From positions 62,001 through 126,000 of the forward strand of contig NZ_BSFI01000021.1 in the NCBI RefSeq assembly GCF_027922265.1: 64,000 nt of DNA, in the 5' to 3' direction. The notes beneath the pieces are model-generated. The model saw only the letters and a program-made list of their open reading frames with translations. It was not told the DNA's origin and ran no database searches. Of the stretch, positions 38,320-45,988 are shown one piece after another; position 1 is the stretch's first letter; every line of letters starts with the position of its first letter. The DNA is from Hansschlegelia plantiphila (GTDB lineage: Bacteria > Pseudomonadota > Alphaproteobacteria > Rhizobiales > Methylopilaceae). Position numbers and translations under genes: made by a program.

Positions 38320-39299
38320 TCCACCCCCCTCCTCCTGATCTCCGCCATAGCCGCCTCCAGCGCCTTCTCGGGCGCGACGTGAATCCAGTCCGCCATCCTG
38401 TTGCGGAACCATGTCGACTGGCGTTTGGCGTAGCGGCGGGTGTCGAGCTGGGTTCGGGCCAGCGCACCCTCGCGGGTGATCTCGCCGCGCGCCCAGGCGG
38501 CGAACGGCGCCGCGCCCAGCGCCTTCAGCACCGGCGTCGCGGGATCGAGCCCGCGTGCGAACAGCCGCTCGGCCTCATCACGGGCGCCGGCGTCTATCAT
38601 TGCTTCAAGCCGTCGAGCGATCGCGCCGTCCAGCGCCGCGCGATCAGGCGCAAGGACGATCCTCAGGGCGTCGGCCGCGGCGACGGGGCCCGGCGTCGTC
38701 TCCGCCTGCCAGGCAGCCAGAGAACGCCCGGTCGCTTCGAACACCTCCAGCGCCCGCGTCAGCCGCTGCGGATCGGACGGCCGGAGCCGCGCGGCCATGG
38801 CTGGATCGCGGCGTACGAGCTCGTCGTAGAGATCCCCCGGAGGCGTCCCCCGCCAGCGCGTCCTGATCTCGGCTGGAATCTCCGGAACCGAAGCGAGGCC
38901 AGCCGTAAGCGCCTCGAAATAAAGCCCTGTCCCGCCGACCAAAACAGGGATCGCCGGACGGCCTTCCGCTCGCGGCGGCTCAGAGATCCGAAGTCGGTCG
39001 GATAGCTGAACGTCGCCAGTTAACTCCTTGGCAACCATAAAAACATCGGAAACCCAGCGTCCGACGGCATAAGCGTCGCCGCCATCGACATGGCCATAGA
39101 GGCGATGAGGAGCCTTGGCTTCGTCGGCTTCCGTCGGCCGAGCGGTCAGCACGCGCAGGTCCGCATAGACCTGGCTCGCGTCGGCGTTGACGACCGCGCC
39201 GCCGAGCTCGCGGGCGAGCGCAAGCGCGAGCGCGGACTTGCCCGAGGCCGTGGGACCGGCGATCAGCACGACGCGGATGGGCTGTTCTGTCGTCATCAT
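38283..39299 (-). CDS. miaA: tRNA dimethylallyltransferase
   Basis: Adds dimethylallyl to A37 of tRNAs reading UNN codons. 338 residues: P-loop GPTASGKSALALALA, NADASQVYADL, catalytic region RPTEADEAKAPHRLYGHVDG, GGTGLYFEAL, and the IPPT C-terminal RYAKRQSTWFRNR motif. Slightly longer than many MiaA proteins because its tail is encoded in a palindrome (38275-38319). It is divergent from serB, which starts 90 bases away, as commonly seen in rhizobia. Confidence 0.96.
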   Translation of the reverse strand: MMTTEQPIRVVLIAGPTASGKSALALALARELGGAVVNADASQVYADLRVLTARPTEADEAKAPHRLYGHVDGGDAYAVGRWVSDVFMVAKELTGDVQLSDRLRISEPPRAEGRPAIPVLVGGTGLYFEALTAGLASVPEIPAEIRTRWRGTPPGDLYDELVRRDPAMAARLRPSDPQRLTRALEVFEATGRSLAAWQAETTPGPVAAADALRIVLAPDRAALDGAIARRLEAMIDAGARDEAERLFARGLDPATPVLKALGAAPFAAWARGEITREGALARTQLDTRRYAKRQSTWFRNRMADWIHVAPEKALEAAMAEIRRRGVDAPLMSRPRAGT

Positions 39300-39389
39300 C
39301 CTCTATGCATGCCCGCCACGCCGTCCCGTCCGTTGCGGGCCGCGGCCCCGACCTTCTATCTGAACGCCCGCCCAGCCGCCGAGCGCCCG

Positions 39390-40286
39390 ATGTCCTCAAA
39401 TCTTGTCGCCGTCCTGATCGCAAGCCCCGCCGCGTCCGTGCTCGACGAGGCGCTGCTGAAGCGCACCTCAAGGGCGCTAGGCGGCGTCGGGCCGCGCATC
39501 CTGAAACCGGGCGTCGCGGCCGAGTTCGCGCTCGAGGCGGGCGACGCCGCCGAGCTCCGCGCGTCTCTGGCGGCGGCGCTCGGTGGAGCGCCCGTGGACG
39601 TCGCTGTGCTGCCCGCGGAGGGACGCCGCAAGCGCCTGCTGATCGCGGACATGGATTCGACCTTCATCGAGCAGGAATGCATCGACGAACTCGCCGAAGC
39701 TCTCGGTCTCGCTCAACTGATCGCCCCGATCACGCAGCGCGCGATGCGCGGCGAGATCGCCTTCGAGCCCGCGCTCCGCGAGCGGGTGGCGCTGTTCAAG
39801 GGCTTTGCGGTCGACGACGTCACCGCCGCCATTCTGCGCGACCGCGTCACCTTCACGCCCGGCGGCAGGACGGTGGTCGCGACCATGCGCGCGCACGGCG
39901 CCTACACAGCGCTCGTCTCCGGCGGCTTCACGAGCTTCACCGGTCCGGTCGCGGCCGCCATCGGCTTCGACGAGAACCGTGCGAACGTGCTGGAGACGGA
40001 GGGCGAACGGCTCAGGGGGACGCTGCTCGAGCCGGTGCTCGGCCTGCAGGCGAAAGTCGTCGCGCTTGACGATCTCGCGTCGTCCCGCGGCCTCAAGCGC
40101 GCCGACGCCATCGGCGTCGGCGACGGCGCGAACGACATCGCGATGCTGTCCGCGGTCGGGCTCGGCGTCGGCTTCCGTCCGAAGCCCGGCGTCGCGGAAG
40201 CCGCTGACGTCAGGATCGACCACGGCGACCTGACGGCGCTGCTTTACCTCCAGGGCTACGCGGAAGACGAGATCACGACAGCCTGA
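39390..40286 (+). CDS. serB: Phosphoserine phosphatase
   Basis: Last step of serine synthesis. 298 residues from MSSNLVAVLIASPAASVLDE; a longer frame upstream would overlap the miaA promoter and is rejected. The N-terminal ACT-like part (1-75) is followed by the HAD catalytic domain with motif I ADMDSTFIEQECIDELAE, motif II Ser in LVSGGFTSF, Lys in LKRADAIGVGDGANDIAMLS (motifs III/IV), and GVAEAADVRIDH. All active-site residues are present. Family length about 290-300. Confidence 0.95.
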   Translation: MSSNLVAVLIASPAASVLDEALLKRTSRALGGVGPRILKPGVAAEFALEAGDAAELRASLAAALGGAPVDVAVLPAEGRRKRLLIADMDSTFIEQECIDELAEALGLAQLIAPITQRAMRGEIAFEPALRERVALFKGFAVDDVTAAILRDRVTFTPGGRTVVATMRAHGAYTALVSGGFTSFTGPVAAAIGFDENRANVLETEGERLRGTLLEPVLGLQAKVVALDDLASSRGLKRADAIGVGDGANDIAMLSAVGLGVGFRPKPGVAEAADVRIDHGDLTALLYLQGYAEDEITTA

Positions 40287-40299
40287 CGGCGCCTCGTCT

Positions 40300-41769
40300 T
40301 TATTCGATCGACACCGCGACGAAGCGGACGTCGCCCTGCTTGTTGGACAGCAGCAGCAGCGCGGTCTTCTTGCCGTCCTTCTTCAGCTCCTCGATGCGGC
40401 CGGTGACGTCGCCCGGCGTGTCGACCGTCCTCTGGGCGACTTCGAGCAGCACGTCTCCGGGCTGGATCGCGTTTTCCTGAGCCTTGGAGCCTTCCTTCAC
40501 CTCGGTGATGACGAGCCCCTTGGCGTCGGGCTTCAGCTGGAACTTGGTGCGGAGTTCGTCGGTCAGCGCCTGGAAGGTCAGGCCGAGCGCGGTCACGGTC
40601 TTCGGCTGGTCGGACGGCTTCGGGGCCTTGAGCGCGGCTTTCTTCGGCTCATCCTCCTCTAGGCGGCCGACCTTCAGCTTCAGCGTCTCCTCCTTGCCCT
40701 TGCGCAGGACGACGACCTCGACCTCCTTGTCGATCTCGGTATCGGCGACGACCCGCGGCAGGTCGCGCATCTCACGGATGACTTTGCCGTCGAACTTGAT
40801 CACCACGTCGCCGGTCTGGAGGCCGGCCCTGGCCGCCGGGCCGTCATCGTTCACGCCCGCGATCAGCGCGCCCTTGGGCGGGCCGGCGACGCCGAGGCTG
40901 TCAGCGATGTCGTCGGTGACCTGCTGGACGCGGACGCCGACCCAGCCCCGCCGCGTCTCGCCATATTTCAGCAGCTGGTCGACGACGGGCTTCGCCGTCG
41001 AGGACGGCGTCGAGAAGCCGATGCCGATCGAGCCGCCCGAGGGGGAGATGATCGCAGTGTTTATCCCGACGACCTCGCCGGCCATGTTGAACAGGGGCCC
41101 GCCGGAATTCCCTTTGTTGATGGCCGCGTCGGTCTGGATGAAGTTGTCATAAGGCCCGGAATTGATGTTCCGGTTGCGCGCCGAGACGATGCCGGCGGAG
41201 ACCGAGCCGCCGAGCCCGAACGGGTTGCCGACCGCGAGCACCCAGTCGCCGACCCTGAGCGCGTTGGCGTCGCCGAAGCTCACCGCCTTCAGCGGCTTCG
41301 GCGCCTTCACGCGCAGCACCGCCATGTCGGTCTTGACGTCCTTGCCGACAAGTTCGGCCACCAGCTTCGAGCCGTCGTTGAAATTGACGGTGATCTCGTC
41401 CGCGCCCTCGATGACGTGGTTGTTGGTGACGACGATTCCGGACGGATCGATCACGAAGCCGGATCCGAGCGAGCTCTGCTTCTTCGCCCCCCCCTGGCCT
41501 CGCTTGTTGAAGAACTCGTCGAAGAAATCCTCGAATGGCGAGCCGTCCGGAACCTGCGGCGGCGGCACCGCCTTGTCGGCGGCTGGGGCGTTCTGCGAGG
41601 TCGAGATGTTGACGACCGCGTCGACCAGTCCCTCGGCCAGGTCGGCGAAGCTGTCGGGGGCCGGCCGCGCATAGGCTTGCGAAACCGAGCCGATGGCGAG
41701 CGTTGCGGCGAGCGCGGCTGCGACCGCCGACCGGACGAGGCGCGCTGATGGGCGGGCGGGGTCGCTCAT
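40300..41769 (-). CDS. degP: Periplasmic serine protease, Do/DegP family
   Basis: 489 residues from MSDPARPSARLVRSAVAAAL with a signal peptide ending near AYARP. HtrA triad: His in VVTNNHVIEGADE, Asp in KTDMAVLRV, Ser in NKGNSGGPLFNMAG. Two PDZ domains follow (about 290-370 with RRGWVGVRVQ, and 400-485 with KGLVITEVKEGSKAQENAIQ). It degrades or refolds damaged envelope proteins. The start at 41769 is preferred over one at 41832 because the signal peptide begins here. Convergent with serB, 13 bases apart. Confidence 0.95.
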   Translation of the reverse strand: MSDPARPSARLVRSAVAAALAATLAIGSVSQAYARPAPDSFADLAEGLVDAVVNISTSQNAPAADKAVPPPQVPDGSPFEDFFDEFFNKRGQGGAKKQSSLGSGFVIDPSGIVVTNNHVIEGADEITVNFNDGSKLVAELVGKDVKTDMAVLRVKAPKPLKAVSFGDANALRVGDWVLAVGNPFGLGGSVSAGIVSARNRNINSGPYDNFIQTDAAINKGNSGGPLFNMAGEVVGINTAIISPSGGSIGIGFSTPSSTAKPVVDQLLKYGETRRGWVGVRVQQVTDDIADSLGVAGPPKGALIAGVNDDGPAARAGLQTGDVVIKFDGKVIREMRDLPRVVADTEIDKEVEVVVLRKGKEETLKLKVGRLEEDEPKKAALKAPKPSDQPKTVTALGLTFQALTDELRTKFQLKPDAKGLVITEVKEGSKAQENAIQPGDVLLEVAQRTVDTPGDVTGRIEELKKDGKKTALLLLSNKQGDVRFVAVSIE

Positions 41770-41904
41770 GGCGTCTCCTTGCGATCGGCGTCGGGACGGA
41801 CCGGCCCCGGCGCGGCGCGTCACTCTACACAACGCCGATGAGGCGGAAAGAGGACGGGGCGTGCGCGGAGCGGCCGCCTCGCGGCCTGTTGATCGCCAGA
41901 TCCG

Positions 41905-42291
41905 TCACCGCGCCTGGGGCGTGCACACCACCTGCTCGCCGAGCACGTAGCATGCGCTCATGCGGCCGGTTCGGCGCTCGACGCGATAGACGCCGCCCTC
42001 CTGCTGATGGCTGGAAGCTATGAGATCGTAGGAGCCCGGCTCCTGCGGCCCCGCTCCCTCGCCCGCGCTGAAGCAAAGCGTGACGCCGACCGTGCCGTCC
42101 TTCACCGCGTACTGGCACGCGCCGACCTCGCCGGTCGTGGTCTCGACGCGGAACATGCGGTTGAGATCGGTCTGCGGCGAAGGCCGGAACACGTAGTCCT
42201 CGGCGCGCGCCGCGGACGCCGCTACGGCGAGCAGGAGCGCTGCAAAGGAAGCCGCACGGCGCCCGGCCAGCTTCATCGTCGCCCTCCGCAT
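41905..42291 (-). CDS. Hypothetical secreted protein
   Basis: About 128 residues from MRRATMKLAGRRAASFAALL (or the second Met at 42276). A clear signal peptide ends near ASAARAEDY. The mature part has VFRPSPQTDLNRMFRVETTT, four Cys (GACQYA, LCFSAG, SACYV, VVCTP) that could form two disulfides, and two similar halves each containing RVE.TTG/RVERRTG followed by Cys, hinting at an internal duplication. No family name can be given. Short alphaproteobacterial periplasmic proteins of this shape are common beside gph. Confidence 0.7.
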   Translation of the reverse strand: MRRATMKLAGRRAASFAALLLAVAASAARAEDYVFRPSPQTDLNRMFRVETTTGEVGACQYAVKDGTVGVTLCFSAGEGAGPQEPGSYDLIASSHQQEGGVYRVERRTGRMSACYVLGEQVVCTPQAR

Positions 42292-42391
42292 GGCAGTCCC
42301 GAATCGGCTCGGGTTGACTTGAGCGAGCCTAGCAGGCGAAGCAGCCCAAGCCACACGCCCCCTCTCCTGTCAGATCCAAGGCCGAGACCTC

Positions 42392-43084
42392 ATGAGCGCC
42401 CCCCTCACAGTGGTGTTCGACCTCGACGGAACGCTGGTCGAATCCGCCCCTGACCTGATCGACGCGCTCACCGCGACGCTGACCAAAGAGGGCGTCGCCG
42501 CCCTGCCCTACGAAAAGGCGCGCGACCTCATCGGCGCCGGCGCCCGGGCCCTGGTCGAACGCGGCCTCGCCGTCGCCCATCGGCCGGTCACGCTGGAGCG
42601 GCTCGACGCGCTGCACGCCTTCTTCCTCGACCACTACGCCGCCCACATCGCCGACAGGACGGCGCCCTATCCCGGCTGCGGCGCGGCGCTCGACAGGCTG
42701 GCGGCGTCCGGCGCGAAGCTCGCGGTCTGCACCAACAAGGTCGAGCGGCTGGCGATCAAGCTGCTCGACGCGCTCGACATGACCTCACGCTTCGACGCCA
42801 TCGTCGGCGGAGACACATTCGGGGTCGCGAAGCCCGACGCCGCTCCGCTGCTGGGCGCCATCGAGCGCGCGGGAGGCGACCCGTCGCGCGCCGTCATGGT
42901 CGGCGACAGCTCAACCGACGTCGGCGCCGCCCGAGCGGCGGGCGTGCCCGTGATCGTCGCGACCTTCGGCTACACCGAGACGCCGGCGCGCGAGCTCGGC
43001 GGCGACGTCCTGATCGATCATTTCGACGAGCTTGAGGACGCAGTGCTGGCCGCGCTTGCGTCGGAGCGCGTCGCTGCGCGTTAA
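42392..43084 (+). CDS. gph: Phosphoglycolate phosphatase
   Basis: HAD-IA hydrolase removing 2-phosphoglycolate made in DNA repair or oxygenase reactions. 230 residues: motif I VFDLDGTLVESAPDLIDALT, helical cap, motif II VCTNK, motif III VAKPDAAPLL, motif IV VMVGDSSTDVGAARAAGVPV. Length (220-235) is normal and all catalytic residues are visible. The Gph assignment over other HAD-IA phosphatases rests on the pattern ESAPDL and GDSSTDV. Confidence 0.87.
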   Translation: MSAPLTVVFDLDGTLVESAPDLIDALTATLTKEGVAALPYEKARDLIGAGARALVERGLAVAHRPVTLERLDALHAFFLDHYAAHIADRTAPYPGCGAALDRLAASGAKLAVCTNKVERLAIKLLDALDMTSRFDAIVGGDTFGVAKPDAAPLLGAIERAGGDPSRAVMVGDSSTDVGAARAAGVPVIVATFGYTETPARELGGDVLIDHFDELEDAVLAALASERVAAR

Positions 43085-43180
43085 CCTTCTCTTAAGGCTC
43101 TCGTTGTCTGCGGACGGCGACGGGCGCTCTTTCGGAGGGGACTCGCGTTTCCGCGCGCCCGCCCTCGTGAGGACGCCGCT

Positions 43181-43462
43181 TTGGCATTCCGGACCTGGCC
43201 GGACTGGATCAAGATCATCGTGGTCACCGCGCTCTGGGCTGCGGTGGGCGCGCTTGCGCTCGATCAGTTCGACGGCTGGGCGATGGCCAATTCGATCTGC
43301 GTCGGCTGGATCGTCAGCTATGGGTTCCTGATGGCCTCGCTCGAACGCGGGCGAAGCGACGGGGCGGCGTTGCTCGCCGCGCTGGCGCGCGGCCTCGGGG
43401 TTTTCGGCGCCACCACCTACGCCTTCGCGGTGATGATCGGCGTCGGCAGCGGCCCCAATTGA
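43181..43462 (+). CDS. Small membrane protein, unknown function
   Basis: 93 residues with a TTG start (LAFRTWPDWIKIIVVTALWA) preceded by GTGAGGA. Three hydrophobic segments: IKIIVVTALWAAVGALAL, ICVGWIVSYGFLMASL and GLGVFGATTYAFAVMIG. No family is recognised. It follows gph by 96 bases and precedes tRNA-Val. An ordinary ATG start would leave out the first helix, so the rare TTG is favoured. Confidence 0.6.
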   Translation: MAFRTWPDWIKIIVVTALWAAVGALALDQFDGWAMANSICVGWIVSYGFLMASLERGRSDGAALLAALARGLGVFGATTYAFAVMIGVGSGPN

Positions 43463-43506
43463 AATCCTGCGCGGTCCGGCGTAGTGAAGGGCCGTTCCGC
43501 GTCGGC

Positions 43507-43581
43507 GCCCGAATAGCTCAGCGGGAGAGCACACCCTTCACACGGGTGGGGTCACAGGTTCGATCCCTGTTTCGGGCACCA
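43507..43581 (+). tRNA. tRNA-Val (CAC), CCA encoded
   Basis: Cloverleaf with acceptor GCCCGAA / TTCGGGC, D-arm GCTCAGCGGGAGAGC, anticodon stem-loop CACCC TTCACAC GGGTG with anticodon CAC, T-loop GGTTCGATCCC, discriminator A and CCA. Confidence 0.95.
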
Positions 43582-43998
43582 CTTTTCTCTGAATTTCAGC
43601 GAACTGCGCGTTTCCCCCCATCGTGGGAGGATGCGCTCAGGTCCCGATCCGCGGCCTGATCACAGGCGAGAAACTCGAGGCGGACCGGCGCGATACGCTC
43701 GAAGCGGCCGACTGCGAAAGCTATCCGATAAGATCGACCGAGGGGAACGGGCTCCGGGGCGTTTCGTCTCTCCGAAGCATCGCGCAGGCGCAAAGGTCGT
43801 GATCCTTTCCCAAAGGCGCGCTTTGCGGGTCGGCCGACGAGACCCATGACGCCCTGATGCGGGTCTACGAAAGCCGTTTCAGCCAACAGGTCGTCGTGAG
43901 CGACGCCGTTTCGGTCCTTGGGGCTTGGCCGGAACAAGAGCCGATTCGCCGGAACCGCTTGGCCTGATCGGGCGGGCCGCGACGTGGAGGAGAAAACC
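43582..43998 (+). other. Region after tRNA-Val with possible gene debris
   Basis: No intact gene. One frame reads ALCGSADETHDALMRVYESR then SQQVVVSDAVSVLGAW before a stop at 43965, and another frame upstream reads RGLITGEKLEADRRDTLEA. The pieces look protein-like but are out of frame with each other, so this may be a decayed gene. I do not recognise the family. Confidence 0.3.
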
Positions 43999-44193
43999 GT
44001 GAGCAAGAAGCCAGAGACTGCGAAGGCCGCCGTCAAGAACGATGCGAAGGGCGCGATGGCCCCCTCTCAGGGCGACAGCCACAACAGCGGCGTGCACAGC
44101 GCGAGCCCCGGCGGCGATCGCGACGCCACGCGCCAGCCCGACGATCACTCCGCGCCGAAGCGCCCGGTCACCGGGAAACGTCCCGCGACTTGA
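43999..44193 (+). CDS. Small disordered hypothetical protein
   Basis: 64 residues with a GTG start behind a strong GGAGGAG ribosome-binding site. The sequence (VSKKPETAKAAVKNDAKGAM through DDHSAPKRPVTGKRPAT) is hydrophilic, without hydrophobic core, and rich in Lys, Asp, His and Pro, so it is predicted to be disordered. No family recognised. The good initiation site is the main support. Confidence 0.45.
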   Translation: MSKKPETAKAAVKNDAKGAMAPSQGDSHNSGVHSASPGGDRDATRQPDDHSAPKRPVTGKRPAT

Positions 44194-44377
44194 GCCACGC
44201 CGCCGACCGCCGGGAGGCGTCGGACCAAAGAACTATCGAAACTCTTATCGTTCGGAATAACCCAGGACACACCACGCCGCAAACGACGTCATTGTCCGCC
44301 CCAGCGTCAGATCCAATTGGTAAAGTCGAACCGGATCAGATTTGCCAATCTACCGACTGGAAAAAGGAGTAACGCTT

Positions 44378-44494
44378 GTGGGCATGCTCGAATTATTCAT
44401 CATCATGGCGTTCGGCGTCGCGCTCGCGACCTTCGTGATCACGCGGCTCAACTCCGGCCTGTCGCGCGCCGAGCGCAAGCGCCTGAGCTCGTAA
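44378..44494 (+). CDS. Single-pass small membrane protein
   Basis: 38 residues from a GTG start eight bases after AAAGGAG: VGMLELFIIMAFGVALATFV then ITRLNSGLSRAERKRLSS. One hydrophobic segment (about 4-22) with a positively charged C-terminal tail, so N-out/C-in orientation is likely. Too short for usual gene callers. Function unknown; it lies between another small ORF and mucR. Confidence 0.55.
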   Translation: MGMLELFIIMAFGVALATFVITRLNSGLSRAERKRLSS

Positions 44495-44570
44495 CGGCCC
44501 GACAACCAGATCTCGACTTGAGCGTAAGGCCGGGGCCGTCAGTCGGCGGTCCCGGCTTCGCTTGCCTTGA

Positions 44571-45029
44571 TCAGGTTGCGGCTTTGCGGCCGCGCTTCGC
44601 AGGCGTCGGAGCGGCCGCCTTCGGAGCGGCCTTGGCGCGCGACTGGCCCAGGCCGGACTTGCGCGCCAGCTCCGAGCGGGCGGCCGCGTAGTTCGGCGCG
44701 ACCATCGGATAATCGGACGGCAGGCCCCACTTCGCGCGATAGTCGTTCGGCGTCATGTCGTAGGCGGTCTTCAGATGACGCTTCAACGACTTGAAGCGCT
44801 TGCCGTCCTCCAGGCAGATAATGAAGTCGGGCGTGACAGACTTCTTCACCGAGACAGCGGGCGTCAGCTCCACGACCGGCGCCTCGACCTTGCCGGACGC
44901 CGCCGTCCCGAGCGCGGCGTGAACCGACTTGATCAACGCAGGAAGATCGGCCGCCGCGACCGAATTGTTGCTGACATAGGCGCTCACGACATCAGCCGCG
45001 AGGAGAACGAAATCCGTTTCTTCAGTCAT
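44571..45029 (-). CDS. mucR: MucR/Ros family zinc-finger transcriptional regulator
   Basis: 152 residues, MTEETDFVLLAADVVSAYVS onward. MucR hallmarks: N-terminal oligomerisation helix, then DFIICLEDGKRFKSLKRHLK and TAYDMTPNDYRAKWGLPSDY. The zinc-finger second Cys (usually CLECGKK) is Asp here (CLEDGKR), a variant known in some MucR-like proteins. The C-terminus is Lys/Ala-rich. These proteins bind AT-rich DNA and silence or bridge many promoters, including their own (family knowledge); an AT-rich block lies just upstream (45081-45130). Confidence 0.92.
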   Translation of the reverse strand: MTEETDFVLLAADVVSAYVSNNSVAAADLPALIKSVHAALGTAASGKVEAPVVELTPAVSVKKSVTPDFIICLEDGKRFKSLKRHLKTAYDMTPNDYRAKWGLPSDYPMVAPNYAAARSELARKSGLGQSRAKAAPKAAAPTPAKRGRKAAT

Positions 45030-45080
45030 ATCTGCTCACCTTTGGGAAACTGAGCCAGAAGTGAGCGTATGACGTCAAGA

Positions 45081-45130
45081 ATGCAAGTGGAATTATTGGA
45101 ATTTGATTATTACGTTGCTGATTTCACTCA
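45081..45130. promoter_or_regulatory. AT-rich block before mucR, candidate MucR autoregulatory site
   Basis: A run such as GGAATTATTGGAATTTGATT and the following ATTACG stand out in GC-rich surroundings with repeated GGAATT. MucR proteins prefer AT-rich sites with T-A steps, so autoregulation is plausible; inference. Confidence 0.45.
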
Positions 45131-45328
45131 CGCTGGCGCGGCGCGCTCGCGACGCCAGGGCGGCTCCCGGACCGCCCGCAAGAGCCGACGTAGCTGGTGC
45201 TTAGACGCTGTTATTCGGTTAGAACCAGGTCCAGGGTAACGGTAGACGACTCGTACCCCGTTTAGGGAAGCGCATCAGGAGGCGCGGGCGGGCCGGAGCA
45301 TCACGGTCAAGGCGGCGTTGAGCATACC

Positions 45329-45988
45329 ATGAAAGTATTGATCGCTGACGATCACTGGATGATCCGCGCGTCTCTCAAGCATGCCATTGAAAAGCTTCAG
45401 GGATCCTTCGAACCGCTCGATGCGGCGAGCTTCCAGGAGGCTCTCGATCTTCTGCGGGAAAACCCGGACATCGAGCTGATGTTCATCGATCTGGTGATGC
45501 CAGGTCTGTCCGAATTCGAGGGGCTTCGGACGCTTCGAGCAAATTATTCGGACATCCCGATCGCCGTTATTTCCGTACATGAAGACCGCGAGCACGTTCT
45601 CCAGGCGATCTCCGAGGGCGTCATCGGTTACATCCCGAAGAGCGCCGAGGGCGCCGAGCTATTGCGCGCGTTGACGCTGGTCCTAAACGGCGACGTCTAT
45701 TTCCCGCGCGACATCCTGCAGGGCGGCCGTCTACGCGGCGCGCTGCCCGTCGAGCCGCCGGAACAGATCAAGCCGAGGCCGACCGCGTTGACCGCCCGGG
45801 AAGATCAGGTTCTGGAACTTGTCGGGCGCGGACGCTCGAACGTCGACATCGCCGAAGAGCTGGGCCTGAGCCCGAACACCGTGCGGGTCCATCTGCGCAA
45901 CGTCGGCCTGAAGCTCAAACTGAAGGAGCGGTCCGAGCTCGCCGCGTACAAGGCCGCGCCGCCGGCCGCCCCGCGAAGCGCGACTTGA
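45329..45988 (+). CDS. NarL/LuxR-type response regulator
   Basis: 219 residues. Receiver domain 1-118 with acidic pair Asp7/Asp8, phospho-acceptor Asp54 (MFIDLVMPG) and Lys in GYIPKSAEG; LuxR-type HTH about 148-210 (LTAREDQVLELVGRGRSNVD then IAEELGLSPNTVRVHLRN). The last codons overlap the start of the next gene by four bases (TTGA), so it is translated together with the hybrid kinase that follows, its likely partner. Target promoters are unknown; the convergent transport/hydantoinase genes are candidates. Confidence 0.92.
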   Translation: MKVLIADDHWMIRASLKHAIEKLQGSFEPLDAASFQEALDLLRENPDIELMFIDLVMPGLSEFEGLRTLRANYSDIPIAVISVHEDREHVLQAISEGVIGYIPKSAEGAELLRALTLVLNGDVYFPRDILQGGRLRGALPVEPPEQIKPRPTALTAREDQVLELVGRGRSNVDIAEELGLSPNTVRVHLRNVGLKLKLKERSELAAYKAAPPAAPRSAT

